Assembly (NCBI RefSeq): GCF_000003815.2 | Contig: NC_049992.1 | Span: 4,584,434-4,648,433 of the forward strand | DNA: 64,000 nt | Source of the DNA: Branchiostoma floridae | Taxonomy: Eukaryota; Chordata; Leptocardii; Amphioxiformes; Branchiostomatidae | Direction of reading: 5' to 3' | Shown here: one piece after another, positions 23,601-34,651 of the stretch | How positions within the stretch are numbered: the first letter of the stretch is position 1 | Layout of the letters: every line of letters begins with the position of its first letter | Position numbers and translations under genes: made by a program | Notes under the pieces: model-generated | The model's input: only the letters and a program-made list of their open reading frames with translations | What the model was told of the DNA's origin: nothing | Databases searched by the model: none

Positions 23601-26600
23601 TCATGAAGAAGGAGTTTGAAAGTAAAAGAGAATGAAGGAATATTACATGGATGGATGGATAAATGGACACTGTCAGATGAATGGAGGGATGGATGGATGC
23701 AGGGCTCTAGCCAGCTCGAAGTTCTTTTCCGTCAGCCAATTCCCATTGTCGAGAAAACCGCGAAAACACTATTCCAGGAGTTTGAGAGACCGAACTGAGA
23801 TCTTGAAAAACGGGTTTTTAATGAGATTATCGTATGCGAAAGGGCGCCGACACGCATTGTCAACAATCATAACAATAGCAAAACAAACAGTGTGTGGCTT
23901 TTACGGCCGTGGACGGCATCCCCAAGCCGCCTGCAGCTTCCACCAAGGATTTTTGTCCGTCAAGGTTGACGGATTGGTTTTAAAATTTTTCCGTCAGACG
24001 CAGCAAATTTCTGCCAATTGACGGAAAAACAGACGCTGGCTAGAGCCCTGGATGGATGGATGGATGGATGGAATTACGAACTCACCAAACTGACAGTTCT
24101 GTCCAGTCCATCCAGGTGGACAGGTACATTGGTAGCTGCCAGCTTTGTTCACACAGCTTCCACGGCTGCATGGGTTCCTGGTACATTCATTGACGTCTTT
24201 AGGATATGGAAAGAATTATCATTCATCAATTTAAGCAATAAAAACAATCAAAGCCCATTATCTTTCCGAAAAGAAGCGAAGGTACCAAATGTAATGTAAC
24301 AACATAGAAACACACCAACTTAGAACTCACCTAGCTGACAGTTCTGTCCAGTCCATCCAGGTGAGCAGGTACATTTGTAGCCACCATCTTTGTTCACACA
24401 GTGTCCATGTTGGCATGGTTTCCTGGTACACTCATTGATGTCTGTGAGAAAGATACGATTTTGCACCTTAACTATCTAAGACAGAAAGTCCAGTCGTCTA
24501 CAGCGCCTAGCAGATACCATAAATACTCCATGATAACTGACTCGGAGTTTCTTAAACAAACAAAAAAACTTCATTTACCTTCCTTAGGGCATAATGGCCT
24601 TTACTACTTCTACATCCAGTTAACACATTCAAATGCTATAAGACACTACAAGTTAACAAAAGAACTACCCTATAGTTATATGTAAATAACTCACCATGCT
24701 GACAGTTTTGTCCAGTCCATCCAGGTGAGCAGGTGCATTTGTATCCACCATCTTTGTTCACACAGCGTCCATGCTCGCATGGGTTCGTGTTACACTCATT
24801 GATGTCTGTGTGTTTAAGAAAGAAGTAACATCATCATAGTCGTACATCTATTAGATATCAGATGGTACACTCATTGACGTCTGTGCATTAAAAAAAGTAG
24901 CATCAATATATGATTATTAATCATATAATGATAATCATAGTATTACGTACTCATTGTTAAGTAGTAACAAAAAAAAAAAGTAGATTATAAGAAATCCGGA
25001 ATGTCTGCAAAATGAATAGTTAGTAGGAAAGAAAACTAGTACTCACCTTGCTGACAGTTCTGTCCAGTCCATCCAGGTGAGCAAGTACATTTGTAGCCGC
25101 CATCTTGGTTCACACAGCGTCCATGTTGGCATGGGTTCCCTGTACACTCATCTATGTCTGTGTGTTTAAGAAGTAACATCATCATTATATTTGCATACAG
25201 TCTACCAATTATAAAGAAAGAGAAAGTCAAGAAAATGAAATAATGGATGAAAAATCCATGATAACTGCAAAGTGAATGGTAGCCACAGGAAAAAGTAATC
25301 ACCTTGCTGACAGTTCTGTCCAGTCCATCCAGGTGAGCAGGTACATTTGTAGCCGCCATCTTGGTTCACACAGCGTCCATGTTGGCATGGGTTCCCTGTA
25401 CACTCATCGATGTCTGTGTGTTTAAGAAGTAACATCATCATTATACTTACATACTACCAATTATAAAGAAGGAGAAAGTCAAGAAAAAGAAATAAAAGAT
25501 GAAAAATCCATGATGACTTCAAAGTGAATGGCAGCCACGGAAAAAGTAATCACCTTTCTGACAGTTCTGTCCAGTCCATCCAGGCGAGCAGGTACATTTG
25601 TATCCACCATCTTGGTTCACACAGCGTCCATGTTGGCATGGTTTCTTGGTACACTCATTGATGTCTGTGTGTTAACATAAAGGATGTTTTATGAATGATA
25701 TCTTAATAAATCATGGAATTTCAATTCACCTACACCACCTAACTGCTATAAGCATGTTTAGTTAAAAGATACAAGATACAAGATGACTTTATTGGGTATC
25801 GCAGTGTTGCCACTGAATTAAAAACCAATTAATGTTTAAAAACCTCTGATTTGACAGGCACACATCACATGTGACTTAGCGATACTAACAATCCATGAGC
25901 GAACTGGCAAACTTAAGACACAACTGTTCCCGTCTTGTGGCAAGTGAGCACAGTCAAAGCTGCTCCAGCGCATGTGAATACCCGGGGTAGTCTCTGCCCA
26001 TGATGGTGCGGCACGCTCTTTTCTGGAGCTGTTCAAGTTGGTCAGACTGGCGCTTGGTCAGGCCAGGATGCCAGACGGGAACGGCATACTCTAATATTGG
26101 TTTATTAGTTCTTTTGACTTACAAACTTCTTATTGCATAGTGGTCTCTCAATCTTGCATCTCGATACTATAATGTAATAAAGATCTCACCTTGGTTACAG
26201 TTCGGTCCAGTCCATCCAGGTGAGCAGGTACATTTGTAGCCGCCATCTTTGTTCACACAGCGTCCATGTTGGCATGGGTTCCTGCTGCATTGGTCTATGG
26301 CTGAGTGACCAGAAGATGAAATTATGTTGAACAGATTTCTGATGTTTATGAGAAGGAAACTTTAAGGTCTTAAAAAACAATGGAGATAACGCTTGTTTGA
26401 ACCTTTATCCGCGGGCAACCTATATCCGTCGTTTTAAAATATCATGGCATTTAAGGATATCAAGTCAACGGAGGATAGTGTTTAAGATTTCAATATTTGC
26501 TATATTAAATGTTACAGTTTGAAACCACTATCTGCCGACTCGATATCCTGAAATGCCTTGTTCCTTTAGAACAACGGATATAGGTTACCCCACGGATAAA

Positions 26601-29600
26601 CTAACTAACGTTATGTTGGTATGGTATTCCAGTTGTAATTCTGCATGCTGAGCCTCATAGAATTAACACTGTTTGAGAGCAAAATACAAAATAAGAGAAA
26701 GGTACTAAAGGTGGGTTTACACCTGCGTATATTTTCAAGTGCGCGTGAGTTCCGCATGAAATTTTGTCAATACGCGGCCGAACGCCCAACATTTGGAATT
26801 TTTTTGGAATAAATTAAATTGTACGTCGAGCCCATCTGGCGTTTGAATTACGACTTCAGCGTTTTCATTTCGCATGAGATGCGTATGATTGCAACTGAAA
26901 TGCGCAACAAAATTTTCCGTACTGCCAATAGATTCGTATGGGGTACGTATGTTGGGCGTTTTCCGGACGCACACAACGTCTACCGACCGCATGCCTGACG
27001 CACCTGGTGCTAACTGCATTACAAATGCATTTCAGGTGTGTCAGAGGAGCAGTTTGTGTTACATATACTTTTGTTTGCGAGCATTGCCAATAGAGTATTT
27101 TTGTTAGAGGAACCCTTTGTAATACTATGCCTTTGTTTACAGGCAGTGCAAGTAGAACATTGACAAGTAAACAGTGAAGAGGTTTTTTTTATTCATTTGC
27201 GAAGCAGTAAAGCAGTGACACTGTGCTTTTACAGAAATGTGGGCCATCATTTACCTTAAGAAATTATGTGCACTGTTAAGATTGTGTTTGTTTTCACTTT
27301 GTCCTTAATGATTTCCCCTATCATCTTAGTATTTCAACTACTATAAAAATCACACTCATACACACCACAAAACGTATTCAAGATCTTTATCAAACACGTA
27401 AATTAAACAATTATGAAACCTTACGCCCTCTTTCAAAGTTGTAATATGGCTCTATATTGCACCTTTATATCATGTGGTTCTACACACAAAAAAAGTGCCA
27501 TTATCAGCAAATTAAGTCAAATATCTGTTACACAAAATGGCACGTGTGTCACACAAATTGACCCAGTGCTTGAGCAGGTTCCTCTACATCTTCCCGTCCC
27601 TGGAGGCTCTGTTGGGACCAGTGTCCTGCATTCATGGTGTCCTGCAAGTTGTGACCATCTCTCCATGCCCCCGGTACAAATTCGTCAGTCCTGGCCTGGA
27701 TCTGACATCATAAACCGGAAGATTCCAAAAAATCCCTATCGACCAGAGGATTTGTCCATTCTGTCCAGAGCTAATAGAAGACGAATATCACTTTATGGTT
27801 GTATGTCCCAAATATTCCGATATACGCAATTCTCTATACAGAAGGCTGTCATTTTGTACACAAGGATTTATCCAAATGGACCTGAAGTGCAAATTCAAAT
27901 ACATGATGACATGTGACAATCCCTGCATGGCAGATATAGGAAAATATATCAAAGAAGGTTTAGATATAGAAATTCCCCAAATGATTGTAAAAGCCTCCAA
28001 TGATTGTAAGAAACTTATCCCATAATACAACTCCTGTATTAGTTAGATAAGCTTTAACTTAACTTAATAAGCACTGTAGTTATGTAGATGCCATACTTTG
28101 TACCTCGTACAATTGTTGTGCAATTAAGTTATATACATCTTGAGATGATTTTTTTTGTCTGGAGTCAGATGCACCTTCGTATTTATTCCAAATCTGGAGT
28201 GTGCGTCGATCACGCTATCAGTACGCGTAGTATGCGCAAAGCGATCGCAGAACGCACGGTACTAAATCGTGATCTATGTGTGCATTCGTTATACGGTCGC
28301 TCATGGTGCGTTGTGTCTGCGCTGTAAGAACGCTATGTACTCGCATTACCGCGATTTCCGCGTATTACTGCGTGTAGAGCGCAAACATGTAGCGTCTTCA
28401 TAGCGCAATCGACCGACGTGGGACCACTGTATTGCGCATCCATAACGTTTTGGCCACCAAACTGCGTACGAATGATAGTTTTGTGCATGTCCAAAACTAT
28501 CAGGCGAACTGGGCGTATATTTTCGTTTGCCTGCGTACGTGAAACTTTCTAAAGACGATTCAGATGCGATAGAGGTGCGACTTGTGCGTGCGGCCGCGTA
28601 TTGAAGAAATTAGTCAAAATGTCGAAAAATGTCAAAACGGAACTCATGCGCCATGAAAATATACGCAGGTGTAAACCCACCTTAACTTAAAGATAACAGT
28701 CGCCAATTACAAAGCTTAAGTTAGAAAGATTCATAATAGCTCACCAAGGCTTGGCAGAGCTGTGACTGGCACAGTTGTTGGTGACATCTCTGTGGTGATG
28801 CCGGTACTTGAAAACGGTTGTGTGTGTCCGTCCAGTCTCAATGTAGCCAAAGGGACAGTGCTGGAGATGTTGTCCTTGGAGACTGAAGCCCCCAATGGAG
28901 TTGCCTTTTTTGAGATAGAAAAACTTCATTGCATGGCAATTGTTCATCAGGTGCAATGTATGGCAACAGCCATTACACAAAATACAAAATATATAGCTTA
29001 ACATCCTATATAAATCATAACATCCTAATTAACATAACAATTGGGCTAAGATACCTGTGATTCTTAATGTAGTGCAAAAATCAAGAGGGCTTATTATTAG
29101 TTTTGGCGTTTTTTTCTAACGACAGCACGCTTGGATGATGATGGTAATGGTGAGGATGATGATGAGAGTTGTCTTCTATATATATTTGCCTTTTTTGCAT
29201 TATAGGAGCTGTACCATCTAAAGATATTGTCTAGTACATGGAGTTACCTTTGTCAACACTGGTGAAGGCAACATTGAGGGAACAATGGTTGTGTTGTTTT
29301 CCTTGTACATTGTCGTCCACCAAGGAGTGCTTGACTTTCCAGGGTACATCCACAATGCCACGCCATCCTGAGTCTTCGATTCAGGGGTTTCCTATGCAAC
29401 AAATTACTACATCACGTCAAATGATCGACCCTTTCAATGCTCAAAAATACATCAGCGACAGACTGAAATCATACTCATTATCTCATATACACCTTCAAAT
29501 AGACCTGCAGTATTGTTGGTTGTAAATTGAATTACAACTAAAAGTTCACACATTGTAATATGTGTGTGTATCTTTTGTGGGACCGCGTAGCACAGTGGTA

Positions 29601-32600
29601 TTGCGTACGGCCCGTGACCAAGAGGTTGCGGGTTCGAATCCAGCCACGTTTCACCGATCTTGTGTCCTTGGGAAAGGCACTTTACACGACTTTCCTCACT
29701 TTACTCAGGTGAAAATGAGTACCTAGCTTCGGCTAGGGCCGCCTTCTGATGGAGGTCCCGTGTTTGGGGAGAGCAACACCCCAAGCGCGTAAAAGAATCC
29801 GCCGCATGTGCGAACATGTAGCGGATCAAACCATTCCGGCCAAAATGGGGTAGGGAATTTCCCGAGCAGCCCTCGTAACCCCTGCTTTGCCTATTGGGTC
29901 AGTTAGTCCTCACTCATAGTGAGCAATTGGGCTGGTCTCAATCATGATGTTTCTGACCTAGGGTGAAGAGATGCTGTTACAGTTCCAATCATGTAACCCG
30001 TAACCTTGAAGTGGCCTTCAGGCCTTGTTACGTGGTGACCATTCAGTAAAAAAAAAAAATCTAAGTGCTGACTCTGACCTCTCAGCTTACCAGTCATGTA
30101 CAACTTGTACATTTTGCATGACATTGCCATTACAGTCATGGCCAACACAAATTCAATTTGGAATGCAGCATTGCAGAAAATGTACTGCAGTCAATGGTCA
30201 TTTACCAGCTAAACTGAATTTTTCTTAAAAAGCAGTGAATCAAGAAATCAAATTGGTGCGACCTAGTCAATTTTTTTTCTATATTTTGCTTACGGACTGA
30301 TGAGGACAATGTGGCATTGCACGCAACTTAGTATAATCATATGACAATAGTGCCCACATACAATTTGTAGAAGGTAAAGGTAGTCTTTTAACAGATCAAC
30401 CGAAATCATGTACCCATTGTTATGCCTGGGTGATGGGAGAAAGATTGTGTTATTTCCCAAGGGCATGACTAGGGCTGGGTACCAGTACAGAAAATTCAGG
30501 TCCAGGTCCGGTTCAGGTCCAACGGATCAGGTCCAGGTTCGGACCTGAACCTGGACCTGATTCAGTATGATTCATACCAATGGTCCATTTCACTACAAAG
30601 AAAAAATCCTACAACGCTAACTACATGCACCTGTGAGGTTGGATGTAAAACTTGGTAGAAATTACTATAAACTCTACTCTACTTCACTCTTGCTATTTTT
30701 TTCCACCTGCAAGCATCAAAACGTGTGAATGCCTGATAAAATAATCTGTTAATTTTCGGTCCAACATCCGGTCCACCTAATTTTTTCAGGTCCAGTTTTT
30801 CTGGACCGGTCCAATAAGAAAAAACGGTTTTGTACCGGTATACTGTACTATACTGTACCCAGCCCTAGGCATGACGAGTTATCAAACCTCTAAGTTCCGA
30901 GCCCAACACTCTACCAGTCATGCCACACACAACACCATTCAATTTGGTTAAAACCTCTTGATTTACCTTGACTCCAGGTGTGAGAAACTCAGTTGTCAGG
31001 ATTGATGCAGTGACAATGGCTGCTATCACCAGGAATCCCCCAACCAGTGCCATCAGGCATTTCCCTTTCATCTTCTTCCAGCAAGGGTGCTTTGCCAATT
31101 TCAGCTTCTTGAGCACTTTACTTGGACAGATAGATTTTACCTTGGTCCACATCTCCGTGATGCAGTCTAGGAAACAAACGTAAATGCAGCATGTTTACCA
31201 GAAAGGCAGCATTTGCCAGAAAATGCAGGATATTTCCATATTCCTCATCCTTTACCCTGTAGAAGAATTGACTGTAAATATGAACTAATTATAATTAAAG
31301 AAATGTGGTCAGCCTGGGTATATGTTCCCACACTCCTCTGTTCAGACACTTTTGTGTGCTGACACATAAGACTAACTGTGCTGTAGGGTATGCTTATATA
31401 GCAAAATTATGACAGCCTTTGTGAAGGTTTAGGGCTTGGGGTTGCTGGAAAAAAGAGGGGCCGAACATGGTGGTGTATCCTTAAAAACTTAATTCTGTAC
31501 AAAGAGACTCTTATGCCAGCAATATTCCAAAACCACCCTGTTCAAACCCAATACCAGCTTTATGCTATTTGGCCCCAAAACAAAGCCTGGCACATTTTGT
31601 GGATAAGGAATGCCAAAAAAAAAATGATACAGAGCTTCATACAAGCAAAGGCAAGTCACCACCCTGTCTGCCTATGTGTTAATGTGAGTCAGCACCAAGG
31701 ACAGGTCTGTCTGCCTATGTGTGAATGTGAGTCAGCACCAAGGACAGGTCTGTCCACCTATGTGTGAATATGAGTCAGTACCAAGGACAGGTCTGTCTGC
31801 CTATGTGTAAATGTGAGTCAGCACCAAGGACAGGTCTGTTGACCTATTCATTAATATGAGTCAACACCAAGGACAGGTCTGTCTACCTATGTGTGAATGT
31901 GAGTCAGCACCAAGGACAGGTCTGTCTGCCTATGTGTCAATGTGAGTCAGCACCAAGGATAGGTCTGTCCCCTTATGTGTGAATATGAGTCAGTACCAAG
32001 GACAGGTCTGTTGACCTATGTGTGAATGTGAGTCAACACCAAGGACAGGTCTGTCTGCCTATGTGTGAATGTGAGTCAGTACCAAGGACAGGTCTGTTGA
32101 CCTATGTGTGAATGTGAGTCAGCACCAAGGACAGGTCTGTTGACCTATGTGTGAATATGAGTCAGCACCAAGGACAGGTCTGTCCGCATATGTGTGAATG
32201 TGAGTCAGCACCAAGGACAGGTCTGTCCACCTATGTGTGAATGTGAGTCAGCACCAAGGACAGGTCTGTCCATCTATGTTGCAGCTTTTGGTCCAGGCAA
32301 ACATTGGAAATACCTTTACAACTCCAATTCTACAAGGCACTAAGCTGCATGAACATAATATGAATGAATACAATTAAATAAAATCATTGTTACCTTTACA
32401 TGTAGGTCCTGAATCAGAAATTCCTGCACAACTCCTGTTTTACCTAGACATTTACCTGCATATGCACATAACTCATTAACACCAACCACTTTTACAAACC
32501 AATGTACACACAGGCAAGCAAATGCATGACATGCAAATGTATGCAGTTCAATGTACATGTATGCAATTTTGACATTAGGAAAAAGCATGTGGACATACCT

Positions 32601-34295
32601 TTAACTTTGTAGTGAAACCAAAGTGCCTTGCACAACTCCTGTCTTACATACACTAACCAGTATATGAAGATAATTCACAAAAACTAACCACACAGGCAAG
32701 CAAAAGCATTACATGCACATGTATGTAGTTTTATGTACATGTATGTAGTTTTGACATTAAGAAAAAAAATATCTAGACATACCTTTAACTTTACCTCCTT
32801 CCTTTCCCATAGTATCCTTTGATGTGTAGTACTCATCGGAGTATGGGTTGTCATCGGAAGGCCATTCCACAGTGTGGTCGCCCATGTCTAGTTGGGGAGT
32901 GGCATCGCGCTTTAAGCCAGAGCTCAGTATCAGATTGACACCGCCGTGCTCTATGTCAACGTCTTCATACTTTCTGTTCTCTTCTTCAGACTCTTCTTCC
33001 TTGCCCCCTTCCTTTCCCATAGTATCCTTTGATGTGTAGTACTCATCGGAGTATGGGTTGTCATCGGAAGGCCATTCCACAGTGTGGTCTCCCATGTCCA
33101 GTTTGTGAGGCGCGTCGCGCTGCAAGCCAGAGCTCAGTATCTGATTCACATCGCCATGCTCTATGTCAACGTCTTCATACTTTCTGATCTCTTCTGCAGA
33201 CTCTTCTTCCTTGCTTCCCTTCTTGTGTGGCAGGTCTTCTTTGTGCAAAGAGAATCTCAGCTCAGAGCTCGATGCAAAGGAACCATATGTCGGACTCCCA
33301 TCTTCATGTGCACTGTCTGATTCTTTGTTTCTTTTGTTCCCTTGTCTTTTCTCTTTTTCTCCCTTGTCTTCAAGATGGTGAAGAGAGGGTACGTTGGGTT
33401 TAGAACTCAATAGAAAGATACTGTCGCCAGCGGGATCCACATCTTCATACTTCCTTTCCAAGTTCTCATTGCCTCCGTATACTCGACTTTCCCTTTTCAG
33501 CCTAGGGGTCGATTTTGGGGCATTGAAATCCTCATCTTTTTCTTTCTGTGACTGCTTTGTATTATATACCTCTGTTTCTGTAGGATTATTTGGAGGGGTT
33601 TCATCTGGCAATGAGCAAGATACCCTGTCTTTGTAAGCATCGTCCGCTGTGTAGTATGTGTCAGAGTAAGAATCTTCCCCATCTTCTGGCCACATCACCA
33701 CGTGGTCGCCCATGTTAAGATGATGAAGGGAGGGATGATTTTGATCACCATCCTCTTGGCCCATGACTTCCTCTGTTTCATCCTCTTCTCTTGCCATGTC
33801 TTCTGTGACGAGTGTGCGGGGAGGAGGTAGATCGGGCGCAGCACGTTTCAGACCACAGCCCAGTACAACATCTACACCGCTGGACTCTGGGTTAACATCT
33901 TCATACTTTCTTGGCGGCGGCAGGGGTGGAGGGGCCTTTCTACCATCCACATCTTTCTCACTCTGTCCCTTCGGCCCAGGATCTACCGCAAAGATGCTTT
34001 CGCCATGCGGGTCCACGTCTTCATATTTGTTTGATGGTAATGGATTTCTTGCCGGTAACGGTGGCGGTACCTTTCTCCCATCTGCATTTTTGTCACTCTG
34101 TTGGTTTGGTCCGGAACTCAACGCAAAGATACTTTCACCATGAGGATCGACGTCTTCATACCTTTTTGGCTTCTCGGTCTTGTCATTGACGTTATTCTTT
34201 TCACTCAAGTCTAGTTCTGCTTCACCTTGGAAAGGAGGTGTTTCCTTGAGTGCGGCAAGTCTGAGCATGGAGCGCAATGCCGTCCACTTCTTCAT
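17656..34295 (-). CDS. Type II membrane receptor, EGF-repeat and C-type lectin, copy 2 (1231 aa)
   Basis: Eighteen coding exons, 5' to 3' on the minus strand: 34295-32783, 31166-30967, 29391-29248, 28904-28745; EGF exons 26300-26190, 25664-25554, 25413-25303, 25157-25047, 24805-24695, 24441-24331, 24196-24086, 23522-23412, 23170-23060, 22913-22794, 22230-22111; lectin exons 20824-20654, 19442-19276, 17757-17656. They join in frame. The tail (residues 1-504) has six YEDV motifs, three PxxPxR-type proline motifs and a tandem 70-codon duplication near its end. A Lys-rich stretch precedes the membrane segment (about 541-565), so N-in. Stalk 572-672; eleven EGF domains 673-1085; lectin domain 1086-1231 with EPD instead of EPN, but an intact WND. 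An acceptor at 34342-34343 joins it to the non-coding exon ending at 36702. It is convergent with copy 1 and in tandem with copy 3. Confidence 0.87.
18175..18780. repeat. Dispersed 'CCCTTGGGCC' repeat interrupted by a palindrome
   Basis: Related sequence occurs at 10540-10770 (inverted), 16975-17150, 40535-40790 and 50560-51120: a CCATTTCCTTAGCCCTTGGG-type start, then a GGAATCAGACTGCCAT-like segment and a CATATACCA/AAGTGAGC end. Two partial units are present, with the foldback at 18323-18507 between them. It lies in the last intron of copy 2. Confidence 0.6.
18323..18507. mobile_element. Near-perfect foldback palindrome with ~85-bp arms
   Basis: The left arm begins CCCCTCACATTAGGCG and the right arm ends with the complement CGCCTAATGTGAGGGG. 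The arms agree at nearly every position through GAGCTCGCAGAATCG and ACCCTGATGCCAACGA, leaving a loop of about 15 bp. There is no coding capacity. A half copy exists at 5748-5808. Confidence 0.85.
20250..20625. repeat. Two-unit tandem duplication in a lectin-domain intron of copy 2
   Basis: CATTGATCATAAAACA followed by TCTCCACCATAACTGAAAAG occurs at about 20250 and 20450. Each unit ends with a GGCAAA-ATG(T)GCAAT(A/G)AAGGTCTT tail. The same tail appears near 56925, so this is a retroposed repeat rather than part of the gene. The remaining intron (19443-20250) shows nothing else. Confidence 0.55.
20853..21545. mobile_element. CpG-rich inverted-repeat element, copy in the EGF-lectin intron of copy 2
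   Basis: It begins with an ACACGGTCTATTCCGTATCA motif. Sequence bounded by TTTATGTCATACCCACCTGA (20936) and ACAGGTATGACATAG (21215) follows, then an adjoining inverted relative with a GTCATACCAGGGCCGCG end. Relatives are at 41530-41870 and 58165-58588. There is no transposase frame. Confidence 0.6.
22320..22516. mobile_element. TIR element 'TACTCTCCAAGCAG', copy a (197 bp)
   Basis: Ends TACTCTCCAAGCAGAGGT and CCTGCTTGGAGAGTA are inverted. The inversion extends inward through GGCTC(C/T)G and AGTCGTTTTTAT, so most of the element can fold on itself. Close copies lie at 60724-60933 and 61819-62023. The terminal TA pair may be the target duplication, as in Tc1/mariner-type elements. It is non-coding and lies in the EGF10-EGF11 intron of copy 2. 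Confidence 0.8.
23349..23365 (-). pseudogene. EGF-exon donor remnant
   Basis: In the intron between EGF8 and EGF9 of copy 2 a second CAAG|GTGAGTTTCTAATT-like donor follows the true one at 23412. The sequence after it resembles the intron following EGF4 in copy 1. This looks like what is left of a deleted EGF exon. It is only a short match. Confidence 0.35.
23700..24050. mobile_element. hAT-like non-autonomous element, copy a (351 bp)
   Basis: Terminal inverted repeats are CAGGGCTCTAGCCAGC and GCTGGCTAGAGCCCTG, flanked by GATGGATG on both sides. That 8-bp duplication is ambiguous because the target is a GATG microsatellite. A second copy in opposite orientation at 53542-53883 has an unambiguous 8-bp duplication. 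The interior has short inverted CCGTCA/TGACGG motifs and no transposase. Confidence 0.8.
24863..24880 (-). pseudogene. Remnant of an EGF-exon acceptor end
   Basis: On the minus strand CACAG|ACGTCAATGAGTGTACC matches the first 17 bases and acceptor of the EGF exons, then diverges. It lies between EGF4 and EGF5 of copy 2 and marks a lost EGF exon or an incomplete duplication. Confidence 0.6.
25770..26105 (-). pseudogene. Non-LTR retrotransposon fragment (reverse-transcriptase C-terminal end)
   Basis: The minus strand from about 26103 reads [20 protein letters not shown], then [10 protein letters not shown], a pattern typical of the C-terminal part of Jockey/CR1-like reverse transcriptases. A stop follows. 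After a frame change [19 protein letters not shown] is readable, also typical of that region. It is a 5'-truncated, frameshifted dead copy in the intron between EGF1 and EGF2 of receptor copy 2. Confidence 0.75.
26403..26600. mobile_element. MITE-like inverted repeat, family 'GGTTACCCCACGGAT', copy b
   Basis: Left end CTTTATCCGCGGGCAACCTA and right end TAGGTTACCCCACGGATAAA are inverted relatives. ATATCCGTCGTTTTAAA and its inverse continue inward. Same family as 13655-13861. Non-coding. Confidence 0.7.
26706..28684. mobile_element. ~2-kb element with ~45-bp terminal inverted repeats (AAGGTGGGTTTACACCTGCG)
   Basis: The left end AAGGTGGGTTTACACCTGCG continues TATATTTTCA and GTGAGTTCCG. The right end is its inverse (CGCAGGTGTAAACCCACCTT). 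The arms are CpG-rich; the centre (about 27050-28130) is AT-rich. The longest frame inside (27413-27916) resembles nothing I recognise. Either one long non-autonomous DNA transposon or two related MITEs around unrelated sequence. It fills the intron between the stalk and EGF1 of copy 2. Confidence 0.65.
29579..29940 (+). repeat. tRNA-derived SINE, copy a
   Basis: The head GGGACCGCGTAGCACAGTGG contains an A-box-like TAGCACAGTGG. A B-box GGGTTCGAATCC lies about 40 bases on. The body CTTGGGAAAGGCACTTTACA recurs in the copy at 59534-59660. Length and body show it is not a functional tRNA gene. It lies in the intron after the transmembrane exon of copy 2. Confidence 0.8.
30470..30867. mobile_element. 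hAT-like non-autonomous element with 8-bp target duplication
   Basis: Ends TAGGGCTGGGTACC and GTACCCAGCCCTA are flanked by GGCATGAC at 30462-30469 and 30868-30875. The interior is rich in repeated and inverted AGGTCC/GGACCT words. It has no transposase frame. Perfect 8-bp duplication and TAGGGCTGGG-type ends fit hAT. Confidence 0.85.
31663..32275. repeat. 43-bp minisatellite in the first coding intron of copy 2
   Basis: About 14 units of the complement of the copy 1 repeat (GTGAGTCAGCACCAAGGACA, then GGTCTGTC and CCTATGTGTGA). It is in the same intron and same orientation relative to the gene. This shorter array makes the length difference between paralogues easy to see. Confidence 0.95.
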
Positions 34296-34515
34296 GCTGT
34301 TTTTTCGGTGCTGCTACTTTGAGTTGTTTGATTCCAAATTTCTGTTTCAAAAAAAAAAAGGAATACAACCATCAGAATGAAATTTTGGTCGATATCTTTT
34401 ATCATGCCAAAACATATCTGCCACCAAAAATTCAAGACCATAGTATGTATGTCCAGGACAAAATAAACACGGAATTTCTGATGCAGTAACAGAGAAGCCA
34501 TAAGGGGTTCATACT

Positions 34516-34651
34516 TACTTCCCAAGCAGAGGTTTGGTGGGAAAAATCGTGACTTTTTCTTTCATCGGATTCCGTTTTTTTGATCGGCCTTCAAATAACG
34601 GATGAAAGGGAAAGGTCATGATTTTTCCCACCAACCTCTGCTTGGAGAGTA
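34516..34651. mobile_element. TIR element with 'CCAAGCAGAGGTT' ends and a different core (136 bp)
   Basis: Ends TACTTCCCAAGCAGAGGT and ACCTCTGCTTGGAGAGTA match the family at 22320. Inside these ends the core is unrelated (GGTGGGAAAAATC and its inverse). It lies in the 5' UTR intron of copy 2. Confidence 0.7.

Noticed and set aside
27413..27916. A 167-residue frame inside the 26706-28684 element
   Set aside because: No recognisable domain, no similarity I can name and atypical composition. Not called a gene.
29579..29650. Possible tRNA gene (A and B boxes)
   Set aside because: It does not form a clean cloverleaf. It continues into a SINE body also found at 59534, so it is a SINE head.
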